Shown: positions 7,789 through 14,232 of the stretch, piece after piece | Layout of the letters: each line of letters starts with the position of its first letter | Numbering within the stretch: position 1 is the first letter of the stretch | Virus record (IMG/VR): IMGVR_UViG_3300006737_000123 | Span: 1 to 29,258 of that record | Source of the DNA: a virus | Direction: 5' to 3' (one strand) | DNA length: 29,258 bases | Notes under the pieces: model-generated | The model's input: only the letters and a program-made list of their open reading frames with translations | What the model was told of the DNA's origin: nothing | The model's database searches: none | Program-made: the position numbers and the translations under genes

Positions 7789-8733
7789 ATGGCAGTTACA
7801 AACGGATGGGGACAAGCAGCAGTAAATAATACCATAGACTACGGTAAAGGTAAAACTACTGCTACAAATAATTGGGGCGAAATATACGATACCAGCGCAA
7901 GTGGTGATACAAGCTTAGGAACGGCAGCAGCAGCAAGTTTATTATTAGACACGTACACCAAGTCGGCTGTGGCTTATTCATTAAGAAAGCTGTCATCTAC
8001 GTATAGTGGCTCGGCTATTAGAGTCCGGCGTTCAAATGATAATGCAGAACAAGACATTGGGTTTTCAAACAACGAACTTGACACAACAAGTTTGACGTCT
8101 TTTATAGGATCTAACGATGGACTTGTTACTACTATATACGACCAAAGCGGTAACGGTAATAATTTAACACAGTCTACAGCAGCCAATCAAGGTCAAATTG
8201 CAAGTAGTGGCTCTGTAAATACAGTAAATAGCAAGCCTTGTATTAACCTAAGCGCATCCCCAGTATTTTATCAAGCATTATCCAGTTTAAGCGGTAACTC
8301 AAAAAGCTTTTTTATGACTACTAAAAACAATGGTGCTGATAGCGGTTCTTACCATAATTTGTTAATGATTGCTACAAGCGTTACAGTAACCGGAAAGTTT
8401 GCACAGTTGAATAGTACAAACGCAAGTAATTCATTAATTTTTAATTTAAAAACCAATAGTTTGGATATTTCTACTTCGCAGGCTTGGACTTCACAAACCT
8501 TAATAAGTGGAATAAAAAGTGCAACTGGCAGCAGTTCGGAGTTGTTTAAGAATGGTGCAAGTATTGGCACCGGTACCGGAACACAAGATTTAGAAACTAA
8601 TTTGTTTGTAAATAGATGGAGTAATAACTATGCCAACCAACAGTTGCAAGAATTAATAATGTTTGATACCGATGAAAGCAGCAATAGATCAGGCATAGAA
8701 ACTAATATAAACGACTTTTATACAATATTCTAA
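7789..8733 (+). CDS. Receptor-binding candidate with arabinofuranosidase-B-like domain
   Basis: A 314-aa protein. Residues 60-140 carry YSLRKLSSTYSGSAIRVRRS, DNAEQDIGF and TTIYDQSGNGNNLTQ, ending AANQGQI. This is the recognisable fold signature of the alpha-L-arabinofuranosidase B catalytic-type (GH54, concanavalin-like) domain found in phage tail proteins and secreted enzymes. The rest (residues 160-314) looks like a LamG-like beta sandwich ending NINDFYTIF. It probably binds, and might cleave, a host surface polysaccharide. I cannot verify catalytic acids, so binding only is as likely as hydrolysis. Its stop overlaps the next start (TAATG). Confidence 0.65.
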   Translation: MAVTNGWGQAAVNNTIDYGKGKTTATNNWGEIYDTSASGDTSLGTAAAASLLLDTYTKSAVAYSLRKLSSTYSGSAIRVRRSNDNAEQDIGFSNNELDTTSLTSFIGSNDGLVTTIYDQSGNGNNLTQSTAANQGQIASSGSVNTVNSKPCINLSASPVFYQALSSLSGNSKSFFMTTKNNGADSGSYHNLLMIATSVTVTGKFAQLNSTNASNSLIFNLKTNSLDISTSQAWTSQTLISGIKSATGSSSELFKNGASIGTGTGTQDLETNLFVNRWSNNYANQQLQELIMFDTDESSNRSGIETNINDFYTIF

Positions 8734-8987
8734 TGGAAGTATCAGGCTACAAATACACGGATAAAGCAGAAGCTATTGAAGCACGAAAAGAATGTGCTGA
8801 TTTTTATGGATTACCTAAAACACCAAGCGATGAAACAATCTATTGGATTGACTACAATGAAGCAACCGAAGACAGTCCCATATTTTGGTATATTGTTTTT
8901 GACGAATCAATACAAGAAATATTAGGCAAACCGATAAGCTTTACAGTAACTGATCAACCTATACCAATGAAGGCTGAAAAAGAATAA
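8733..8987 (+). CDS. Unknown small acidic protein (84 aa)
   Basis: The ATG overlaps the preceding stop by one base (TAATG at 8731-8735), so it is probably coupled to the receptor-binding candidate. The 84-aa product is acidic and rich in aromatic residues (YWIDYNEATEDSPIFWYIVF). It has no signal peptide or membrane segment and I do not recognise a family. Being wedged between the tail gene and the lysis genes suggests a chaperone or cap for the receptor-binding protein, but that is only context. Confidence 0.65.
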   Translation: MEVSGYKYTDKAEAIEARKECADFYGLPKTPSDETIYWIDYNEATEDSPIFWYIVFDESIQEILGKPISFTVTDQPIPMKAEKE

Positions 8988-8991
8988 AATA

Positions 8992-9147
8992 ATGAGACAC
9001 ACAAACATACTTGCGGTATTATATTTTATTAGTGGTTACTTTGCAACTTGCACTTTGCTATTCAATACACAATTACACTTACAAGCGCTTGGTGGTTTTC
9101 TATTAATTTACTTAACCTACATGCTCGTAGAACAACTAGAATCATGA
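8992..9147 (+). CDS. Two-TM membrane miniprotein upstream of the holin
   Basis: A 51-aa ORF starting MRHTNILAVLYFISG. Two hydrophobic segments (about residues 6-24 and 32-46) are separated by a short polar turn, and it ends EQLES. The stop overlaps the holin ATG as ATGA (9144-9147), which both supports this ORF and fixes the holin start. Small hairpin membrane proteins beside holins can be antiholins or accessory holins. That role is inferred from topology and context. Confidence 0.6.
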   Translation: MRHTNILAVLYFISGYFATCTLLFNTQLHLQALGGFLLIYLTYMLVEQLES

Positions 9148-9617
9148 GAAATCAGGTTATACTTTTAACAACTAAATTACAAACATATTCAACCAAACTC
9201 ATGGCTATTGTTCTATCCTTCTTTTTGCCTATTGTCGGCATATTGATATTAATTGCGGCATCTGTTTTCTTAGATACAATTACTGGTATCTGGAAAGCAA
9301 AAAAATTAAAAATGCCACTTACAAGCAGAAGGCTATCTGCTATTATTTCTAAAATCCTATTATACGAAGTAACAGTAATGCTGTTTTATTTGATTGATTA
9401 TTTTCTGGTCAATGAATTAGTCATGACATTTTTCAGTATTCAAATGCTCACTACTAAGGTATTGGCTTTGACATTGGTATCTATTGAAGTGATCAGTATA
9501 AATGAAAACTACAAAGCGGTAAAAGGCATTGACTTGTGGGCTTCACTTAAAAACCTATTCGCAAGAGCAAAAGAAGTAACAAGCGACTTCAAAAACATTA
9601 ATGAGAAAAATAAATAA
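9144..9617 (+). CDS. Holin
   Basis: I use ATG 9144 (MRNQVILLTTKLQ), which overlaps the upstream miniprotein stop, instead of the in-frame ATG at 9048 that would lie inside that gene. The 157-aa product has hydrophobic segments near residues 19-43, 70-89 and 103-118. It also has the DTITGIWKAKK and LTSRRLSAIISK signatures and an EVISINENYKAVKGID region typical of the phage/toxin-secretion holin family common in Bacteroidota phages. It would permeabilise the inner membrane at the end of infection. It overlaps the amidase gene by 17 bases. Confidence 0.85.
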   Translation: MRNQVILLTTKLQTYSTKLMAIVLSFFLPIVGILILIAASVFLDTITGIWKAKKLKMPLTSRRLSAIISKILLYEVTVMLFYLIDYFLVNELVMTFFSIQMLTTKVLALTLVSIEVISINENYKAVKGIDLWASLKNLFARAKEVTSDFKNINEKNK

Positions 9618-10014
9618 AATTATTATTCACTGTTCTGCAACACCAGAGGGAAGGCCTCATGACGTTGCTGACATAAGAAGGTGGCATTTAGCAAGGGGAT
9701 TCAATGATATTGGCTATCATTATTTAATTCACTTAGACGGCACTATTGAAACCGGGAGATCAATTAAGAAGTCTGGAGCTCATACGGCATATCACAATCG
9801 GCATTCAATCGGTCTTTGCTATGTCGGGGGAATGAATAAGGATATGACCAAGGCAAAGGACACAAGGACTCCGGAACAAAAAAATGCTTTGATTGAATTG
9901 ATGCAAGAATTAATCTACGAATACAATCCGGATATGACAATACATGGACACAATGAATACGCTGCTAAGGCATGCCCGAGTTTTAATGTAAAAGACGAAT
10001 ATGCGATTATATAG
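9601..10014 (+). CDS. N-acetylmuramoyl-L-alanine amidase (endolysin), T7 lysozyme type
   Basis: A 137-aa Amidase_2 family protein starting MRKINKIIIHCSATPEG. Residues corresponding to the T7 lysozyme active site keep the same spacing: zinc ligands H10, H117 and C125, and catalytic Y39 and K123 (in KACPSF). GFNDIGYHYLIH and the GAHTAYHNRHSIGLCYVGG region confirm the family. It cuts the bond between muramic acid and L-Ala in peptidoglycan. There is no signal peptide, so it depends on the holin upstream. Length is close to minimal for the family, with no cell-wall-binding domain. It overlaps the spanin-like gene by 14 bases. Confidence 0.95.
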   Translation: MRKINKIIIHCSATPEGRPHDVADIRRWHLARGFNDIGYHYLIHLDGTIETGRSIKKSGAHTAYHNRHSIGLCYVGGMNKDMTKAKDTRTPEQKNALIELMQELIYEYNPDMTIHGHNEYAAKACPSFNVKDEYAII

Positions 10015-10423
10015 CTTTATTTTGATTCTAACGATGTTTGGATGCTCAGCGAAGTATCATTATAGGAAGGCACTTAAAAAGGGCTTAGAAGTCATTACAA
10101 TGGCTGACACAGTACGTATTGCTACCATTGATTCAGTGCCAGTAATAAAACACGACACAATAGTTTATGAGCATTTTTACAGTTCAAAAGATACTATAAT
10201 CGAATATAAAAACATTTATGTACCTCAAACAAGGCTTGAAACTAGAATCGAATACAAGCTAAAGAGGGACACAATAAAAATGATCACAAGAGTAGAAGTG
10301 CAAAAGGCTAGGGCGGATGCCAAAATAAATAAGAAACCTAATTACTGGGCGATGTTGATATTTGTTGCTTGTGTTTTTCTGGTGGGGTTATTCGGCACTA
10401 AGCTCGTAAACAAATATTTATGA
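10001..10423 (+). CDS. Candidate unimolecular spanin (u-spanin)
   Basis: A 140-aa protein. Its N-terminus MRLYSFILILTMFGCSAK is a lipoprotein-type signal with the lipidated Cys at position 15. The middle is a charged periplasm-type region rich in repeated DT/IEY motifs. Residues 116-133 (WAMLIFVACVFLVGLFGT) form a C-terminal membrane segment followed by a basic tail. Lipid anchor at one end and inner-membrane anchor at the other is the defining layout of u-spanins such as T1 gp11, which fuse inner and outer membranes in the last lysis step. The gene order holin-endolysin-this gene agrees. No sequence homology claim is made; a generic lipoprotein is the alternative. Confidence 0.75.
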   Translation: MRLYSFILILTMFGCSAKYHYRKALKKGLEVITMADTVRIATIDSVPVIKHDTIVYEHFYSSKDTIIEYKNIYVPQTRLETRIEYKLKRDTIKMITRVEVQKARADAKINKKPNYWAMLIFVACVFLVGLFGTKLVNKYL

Positions 10424-11289
10424 TTAAAAAACATGGCAAAAACGTTCACGAGATTGTCTTACATGGCAAAGAGGTGCGTATTGCCATGCTTAGCGATTTA
10501 CACTGGGACAATCCAAAGTGCGACAGAGAGCTTTTAAAAAAGCATCTGGATTATTGTCTGGAGGAAAACATACCAGTCATGATCAATGGCGATCTTTTCT
10601 GCTTGATGCAAGGCAGAGGGGACAATCGAAGAAACAAATCAGACATCAGACCAGAACATAACAACTCACGATATCTGGATTCAATAGTCGAAACGGCGGT
10701 GGAATGGTTTACCCCTTATGCAGATATTTTAACAGTAATTGGCTACGGTAACCATGAAACGGCAATAATTAAGTGGCAAGAGACTGACATATTACAAAGA
10801 TTTGTTGATCTGTTAAACTTAAAATGTCAATCAAAGGTGCATACTGGGGGCTATGGGGGTTGGCTTATTGTTAAGGCTGGAATTGGAAATAAAATAACTA
10901 CAATCAAAATAAAATACTATCATGGTAGCGGTGGCGGTGGCATTGTTACAAAGGGTGCTTTGAATCTGACTAGAGCTCTTGAGAAATACTCGGGAATGGA
11001 TGTGTTTACAATGGGACATATTCATGAGAACAGCAGCCGTAATGACGTGCAAGATACTTGTGATCACAATGCTTATCAAGGTTATTGCGTTAAACATAAA
11101 GAGGTGCACATGATGCTAACTGGCTGTTATAAAGAAGAGTACGAAGACGGCTCAAAAGGTTGGCATGTAGAAAGAGGTGCACCAGTTAAGCCATTAGGTG
11201 GGCGAATGCTATCTATTAAGGTCGAAAGAATCTATAAAGACAACAAAGATATTGTTGTAAAACAGATTGATTCCCACCGAATATTCTAA
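10420..11289 (+). CDS. Calcineurin-like metallophosphoesterase
   Basis: A 289-aa protein with all the metal-binding blocks of the family: DLHWDN (D26, H28), NGDLF (D58), GNHE (N111, H112), the YYHGSGGG region (H168) and GHIHE (H200, H202). It would be a dinuclear-metal phosphatase or phosphodiesterase. The substrate is unknown; nucleic acid, nucleotide or protein phosphate are all possible. Its ATG overlaps the spanin-like stop (10420-10423), tying it to the lysis operon. A poorly conserved lid with C206-C230 region cysteines/histidines (TCDHNAYQGYC) could add a metal site. The phosphatase call is secure; the biological role is not. Confidence 0.9.
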   Translation: MIKKHGKNVHEIVLHGKEVRIAMLSDLHWDNPKCDRELLKKHLDYCLEENIPVMINGDLFCLMQGRGDNRRNKSDIRPEHNNSRYLDSIVETAVEWFTPYADILTVIGYGNHETAIIKWQETDILQRFVDLLNLKCQSKVHTGGYGGWLIVKAGIGNKITTIKIKYYHGSGGGGIVTKGALNLTRALEKYSGMDVFTMGHIHENSSRNDVQDTCDHNAYQGYCVKHKEVHMMLTGCYKEEYEDGSKGWHVERGAPVKPLGGRMLSIKVERIYKDNKDIVVKQIDSHRIF

Positions 11290-11290
11290 G

Positions 11291-11317
11291 AAATAACTTA
11301 TGATAATGGTGTTATTT
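11291..11317 (+). repeat. Inverted repeat downstream of the phosphoesterase gene
   Basis: AAATAAC (11291-11297) and GTTATTT (11311-11317) are perfect inverted copies separated by 13 bases, directly after the stop at 11289. There is no T run, so it is a weak terminator at best. It could also be an operator for the promoter beginning at 11339. Confidence 0.45.
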
Positions 11318-11321
11318 TAAA

Positions 11322-11336
11322 AATATCACTGATATT
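11322..11336 (+). promoter_or_regulatory. Operator-like palindrome next to the early promoter
   Basis: AATATC-ACT-GATATT is a perfect 6+6 inverted repeat ending two bases before the -33 TTG of the promoter at 11339-11369. That position suits an activator or repressor. Function inferred. Confidence 0.45.
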
Positions 11337-11338
11337 GC

Positions 11339-11369
11339 TTGTTTAAAACATTTCTTTTGTATAGATTTG
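11339..11369 (+). promoter_or_regulatory. Bacteroidota-type promoter for the early genes
   Basis: TTG at 11339-11341, a 20-base spacer, then TAGATTTG at 11362-11369 fits the Bacteroidota sigma-A pattern (TTG, 19-21, TAnnTTTG). Transcription would begin a few bases beyond 11369, giving a leader of roughly 20-25 bases before ATG 11400. The sequence from the -7 element onward is nearly repeated at 15654. Confidence 0.75.
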
Positions 11370-11399
11370 TTATACATTAATCAAATTAAAAATAAAAAA

Positions 11400-11600
11400 A
11401 TGACAAATTCAAGAATTGCAGAACACGTAAAAGAATTAACTTCGAAAGAACAAACCACAATATCCAGGTTTATTGATCACCATTACAAAACGCTTAACCA
11501 AGAAAACTTTATTGGTCGAATGCACTTTGAAAACAAGGAAGAAGTAACAATATTAATATCCAAAGTATTGAAAGCAATGGCAGAAACCATTTGGGAATAA
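11400..11600 (+). CDS. Unknown small early protein (66 aa)
   Basis: I choose ATG 11400 because the in-frame TTG at 11367 lies inside the -7 promoter element. The 66-aa product (MTNSRIAEHVKELTSKEQTT onward) looks wholly helical and mildly charged, and has no Cys or membrane segment. It is the first gene after the strongest promoter of the window, so it is likely to be made early. No family recognised. It could be a host-takeover or DNA-binding peptide, but nothing in the sequence decides this. Confidence 0.7.
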   Translation: MTNSRIAEHVKELTSKEQTTISRFIDHHYKTLNQENFIGRMHFENKEEVTILISKVLKAMAETIWE

Positions 11601-11614
11601 TCAATAATTAATCA

Positions 11615-11633
11615 GGGGGCGTAAAAAACCCCC
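11615..11633. repeat. G5/C5 hairpin between two early genes
   Basis: GGGGG (11615-11619) and CCCCC (11629-11633) enclose CGTAAAAAA. The + strand downstream is TTAAAAAAAC, so a U tract is lacking and it is not a canonical terminator. It could be an attenuator or an RNA-stabilising hairpin within the early operon. Confidence 0.5.
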
Positions 11634-11647
11634 TTAAAAAAACACTT

Positions 11648-11890
11648 ATGAAAAGGAAAATTTCAAGAATAGAAATGACAGAGATGCTTCTAAAATTAGA
11701 TGAAGCAAAAGAATCCAATTTAAAAATGATCAGCAGTATTGAGGACAGTTTAAAAGGGTACGGCGGTCAGGATCGTGACAATCAAATTATATTTAAACAA
11801 CAGATAGCTCAGCTTAAAGAAACTATGCTGGAGCAAGAAGAGTTGTACAAAACAATAGTTGATCAATTACATAAAAGAGTTAATAAATAG
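11648..11890 (+). CDS. Unknown coiled-coil protein (80 aa)
   Basis: An 80-aa protein that is almost entirely charged helix (MKRKISRIEMTEMLLKLDE onward, then a QQIAQLKETMLEQEELYKTI heptad-like stretch), separated near residue 37 by GYGGQD. A helical hairpin or coiled-coil dimer is likely. It lies 14 bases after the G/C hairpin. I do not recognise a family. Small coiled-coil proteins in this position could be accessory replication or anti-host proteins; this is speculation. Confidence 0.7.
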   Translation: MKRKISRIEMTEMLLKLDEAKESNLKMISSIEDSLKGYGGQDRDNQIIFKQQIAQLKETMLEQEELYKTIVDQLHKRVNK

Positions 11891-11893
11891 ATT

Positions 11894-12004
11894 ATGAATA
11901 AGCAAGAAAGAAAAGAAGCAAAAAGAGAACTGATCACAAGTGCCGTTTTTATATGGTCGTGCTTTATCGGTTATTATTTAATCATAACAATACTTTACAT
12001 ATAA
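11894..12004 (+). CDS. Single-TM miniprotein (36 aa)
   Basis: A 36-aa ORF: a charged N-terminus MNKQERKEAKRELITS, then one hydrophobic segment (VFIWSCFIGYYLIITILYI) running to the stop. The stop overlaps the ATG of the following gene by one base (TAATG at 12002-12006), the same coupling seen elsewhere in this genome. It would sit in the inner membrane with a basic cytoplasmic tail. Function unknown; superinfection exclusion or envelope modulation would fit such topology. Confidence 0.55.
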   Translation: MNKQERKEAKRELITSAVFIWSCFIGYYLIITILYI

Positions 12005-12198
12005 TGGAGGATCAAATAACAAAAAGAATGAATGACATTCATACATTCATGTCTACAAAAGACAATGAAACTTGTTTATCCGGAACTGATGAGAATGGAA
12101 AGGAGTTTATGATCTGGTTTAATACAATAGATTTATTGGAGTCGCTTCGCATTGACCACATGAAAGAAAAGGCAAAGTATTACATAAATAACTTATAA
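12004..12198 (+). CDS. Unknown small protein (64 aa)
   Basis: The start is taken as ATG 12004 (MEDQITKRMNDIHTFMST), which overlaps the upstream stop; the longer frame opening at 11953 would overlap the TM miniprotein for 17 codons. The 64-aa product is mixed alpha/beta in pattern, with CLSGTDENGKEFMIWFNTID in the middle. No family recognised, no membrane segment. It belongs to the string of small early genes. Confidence 0.65.
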   Translation: MEDQITKRMNDIHTFMSTKDNETCLSGTDENGKEFMIWFNTIDLLESLRIDHMKEKAKYYINNL

Positions 12199-12201
12199 GA
12201 A

Positions 12202-12450
12202 ATGGCACACAAGGTAAACGTATGGGCATGGGATCGCTTTAACGCATCGCTATATGCTCAAAGAATAAAAAGCAATGACATATTTCAATCTTTGTATAAA
12301 ATCACATACAAGTATTTTAAGAATAGTAATGAGATGCACAAACCATTTCAAGCAACTGAATATGTAGTCGCTTATGATCAGGATGAGGCTATTAAAACAT
12401 GGGGCAAATACAAAGCTCTTTTAATTAAAATTGAAAAAATAAAAGCATGA
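12202..12450 (+). CDS. Unknown small basic protein (82 aa)
   Basis: An 82-aa basic protein with many aromatic residues (MAHKVNVWAWDRFNASLYAQ; YKITYKYFKNSNEM). The segment ATEYVVAYDQDEAIKTWGKY looks like a small alpha/beta fold in which a strand is followed by a helix. It starts three bases after the previous stop and overlaps the next gene by four bases (ATGA). I recognise no family. Confidence 0.7.
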   Translation: MAHKVNVWAWDRFNASLYAQRIKSNDIFQSLYKITYKYFKNSNEMHKPFQATEYVVAYDQDEAIKTWGKYKALLIKIEKIKA

Positions 12451-12716
12451 GAATCAAAATACAAGAAAACCACGAGGAGCAAGACATGATCGAATTTACT
12501 ATTGAAGAAGTTGATTATGAGTGTAATTACAAAGAAGAGACTATTTTACAAACATACCCAGTTTCGCATAACTCAATAACCAATACAACAGATTGTGAAA
12601 CGGAGTCATTTGATTACAAATTTCCGGTAATGAAATCACTAAAGAGAATGGATGGCATAATAATCGGAGACCCCGAAGGAATCTGCAGACATTTAGAGCT
12701 TAAAATAAACATGTAA
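12447..12716 (+). CDS. Unknown small acidic protein (89 aa)
   Basis: An 89-aa acidic protein coupled to the preceding gene by ATGA overlap. The sequence (MRIKIQENHEEQDMIEFTIE; then Glu-rich strands and IIGDPEGICRHLELKI at the end) suggests an all-beta or alpha/beta domain. Two-cysteine content (C26, C83 region) is not arranged as an obvious metal site. No family recognised. Confidence 0.65.
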   Translation: MRIKIQENHEEQDMIEFTIEEVDYECNYKEETILQTYPVSHNSITNTTDCETESFDYKFPVMKSLKRMDGIIIGDPEGICRHLELKINM

Positions 12717-12717
12717 A

Positions 12718-12780
12718 ATGAAATTATTGGAATCAATATTTATAATAATTATTAATTGGATTTATAGAGGAATTAATTAA
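12718..12780 (+). CDS. Possible 20-aa membrane peptide
   Basis: ATG at 12718 follows the preceding stop directly and encodes MKLLESIFIIIINWIYRGIN. The peptide is hydrophobic and could insert in a membrane, but at this length in AT-rich DNA chance is a serious alternative. If it is not real, the gap 12717-12812 is plain leader for the following gene. Confidence 0.25.
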   Translation: MKLLESIFIIIINWIYRGIN

Positions 12781-12812
12781 ATTCGATTTTATAATAATCA
12801 AAAATCAAAAAA

Positions 12813-13388
12813 ATGGCAGAAAACAAAAAAGGCTTTATCCTATATGCAGACACAATTCATTCAGTAAACATGCTGAACAATGCGCAGTCTGGAAAACTAT
12901 TTAAACACATTTTGGCTTATGTTAATGATCAGCAACCAGAGGTAAAAGATCCAATGGTCAAACTAGCATTTGAACCTATTAAGCAGTATCTCAAAAGAGA
13001 TCTGCGCAAATATGAAGAGATGCTCAAGAAGAAAAGCGAAGCTGGTAAAAAGGGAATGGCAAAAAGATGGGGAAAGGATAACAAAAATAACACCAGTTAT
13101 CAGAGCATAACATCTATAACTGATAGAGATAATGTAAGAGATAATGATAATGATATACATAGGAGCTTCGCTCATTTGTCTATTTCAAAAAAAGAATACA
13201 AGAAGCTGTGCGATGATCATGGAGATAATAATACTGACATGATTCTGGATCAAATAGAAAATTATAAAGCAAATAAAAAATATAAATCTTTATATTTAAC
13301 TGCAAAAAATTGGCTAAGGAAGTTACCGAAGGAAGAGGCAGATGACAAATTGGTCAAACAAGCTAAGCAGTTAGGCTATGTTAAATAA
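12813..13388 (+). CDS. DUF6291-like replication-associated protein
   Basis: A 191-aa protein. Residues 5-70 (GFILYADTIHSVNMLNNAQS onward, with GKLFKHILAYVND) match the DUF6291-type N-terminal domain that precedes phage replication genes. Residues 72-86 (KKKSEAGKKGMAKRW) are the basic loop typical of such DnaD/replisome-organiser-like proteins. A variable polar linker rich in Asn/Asp follows, then a helical C-terminus (KKEYKKLCDDHGDNNTDMIL; YLTAKNWLRKLP) of the kind that ends phage initiator-like proteins. It probably helps load the ATPase encoded next, which it overlaps by 11 bases. The initiator role is inferred. Confidence 0.65.
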   Translation: MAENKKGFILYADTIHSVNMLNNAQSGKLFKHILAYVNDQQPEVKDPMVKLAFEPIKQYLKRDLRKYEEMLKKKSEAGKKGMAKRWGKDNKNNTSYQSITSITDRDNVRDNDNDIHRSFAHLSISKKEYKKLCDDHGDNNTDMILDQIENYKANKKYKSLYLTAKNWLRKLPKEEADDKLVKQAKQLGYVK

Positions 13389-14232
13389 AGGTATACACAC
13401 AAAATACTTACTAGATTTAAAGCACGGAAAAATACAACAAGGACTGGGTATCGGTTGTGCCTTAGACAAATATTTTGTATTTAAAAGAAGTGAATTAACT
13501 ATAATTTGTGGACATGACAATGTCGGCAAGTCTTATTGGATATTTTGGTACTTCCTTGTGCTTGCGTTAAAGCATGATTTAAAGTTTTGTATTTATGCAG
13601 CAGAGAATCAGTATGGACAAATCATGAGGGACTTAATACAAATGTATTCCGGCATTAGATTTGAAGAGTTGCACGATCAACAGATCATGAATTATTCTGC
13701 TTTCTTAGAGCAGTTTTTTGATTTTATAGACAATTCAAAGCTATATACTCCAGAGAGTCTGCTCGATGAGTTTAAAAAGAGTGATGCGGATGCGTTTCTA
13801 ATTGATCCATTTACGGCTTTAAATCGTAAATTCGGCTATGAAGCTAATTATGAATTCCTGAATATGACAAGACAATACATTAATCAATCCGGTAAAAGTA
13901 TTTATGTCAACACCCATCCAACATCTGAGAGCGGAAGGACTGGAAACATATTTGCAAAGGGACATATCTGGGAAGGACATTTAAAGCCGCCAATGTCTGC
14001 TCATGTCGAAGGAGGTAAAAGTTGGCTCAACAGAACAGATAGCTTTTTGACTATTCACAGATTAGTTAAGCACCAGACCATGAAATATGTTACATTAATT
14101 TCAGTAGATAAAATAAAAGACACAAGCTCTGGCGGTAAGCAAACCTTATTGGAGGACTATATACTTTGTGATTTCAATAGAGGTCTTGGCTTTGAGCTTT
14201 ATGGTATTAACCCACTAGAAAAATTTAGATAA
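13378..14232 (+). CDS. RecA/DnaB-type replication ATPase
   Basis: A 284-aa P-loop ATPase. Walker A is GHDNVGKS (residues 45-52). A hydrophobic strand with D143 (DAFLIDPF) fits Walker B, and YVNTHPT near residue 180 resembles a sensor segment. CIYAAENQYGQIMRDLIQ is the typical segment after strand 2 in RepA/DnaB-like SF4 ATPases. It is single-domain, lacking a primase or DnaB N-terminal domain, so it may be a compact replicative helicase or a helicase-loading ATPase. Its position after a DUF6291-like gene supports a replication role. No separate polymerase gene is present, so host polymerase is presumably used. Confidence 0.75.
   Translation: MLNKGIHTKYLLDLKHGKIQQGLGIGCALDKYFVFKRSELTIICGHDNVGKSYWIFWYFLVLALKHDLKFCIYAAENQYGQIMRDLIQMYSGIRFEELHDQQIMNYSAFLEQFFDFIDNSKLYTPESLLDEFKKSDADAFLIDPFTALNRKFGYEANYEFLNMTRQYINQSGKSIYVNTHPTSESGRTGNIFAKGHIWEGHLKPPMSAHVEGGKSWLNRTDSFLTIHRLVKHQTMKYVTLISVDKIKDTSSGGKQTLLEDYILCDFNRGLGFELYGINPLEKFR

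Noticed and set aside
9048-9143. Longer holin start at ATG 9048
   Set aside because: It would lie inside the 51-aa two-TM ORF; ATG 9144 overlaps that ORF's stop in the ATGA manner usual here.
11367-11399. TTG start at 11367 for the first early gene
   Set aside because: This TTG is part of the promoter -7 element and would be upstream of the transcript start.
11615-11633. G5/C5 hairpin as an intrinsic terminator
   Set aside because: No T run follows on the + strand; retained only as an inverted repeat.
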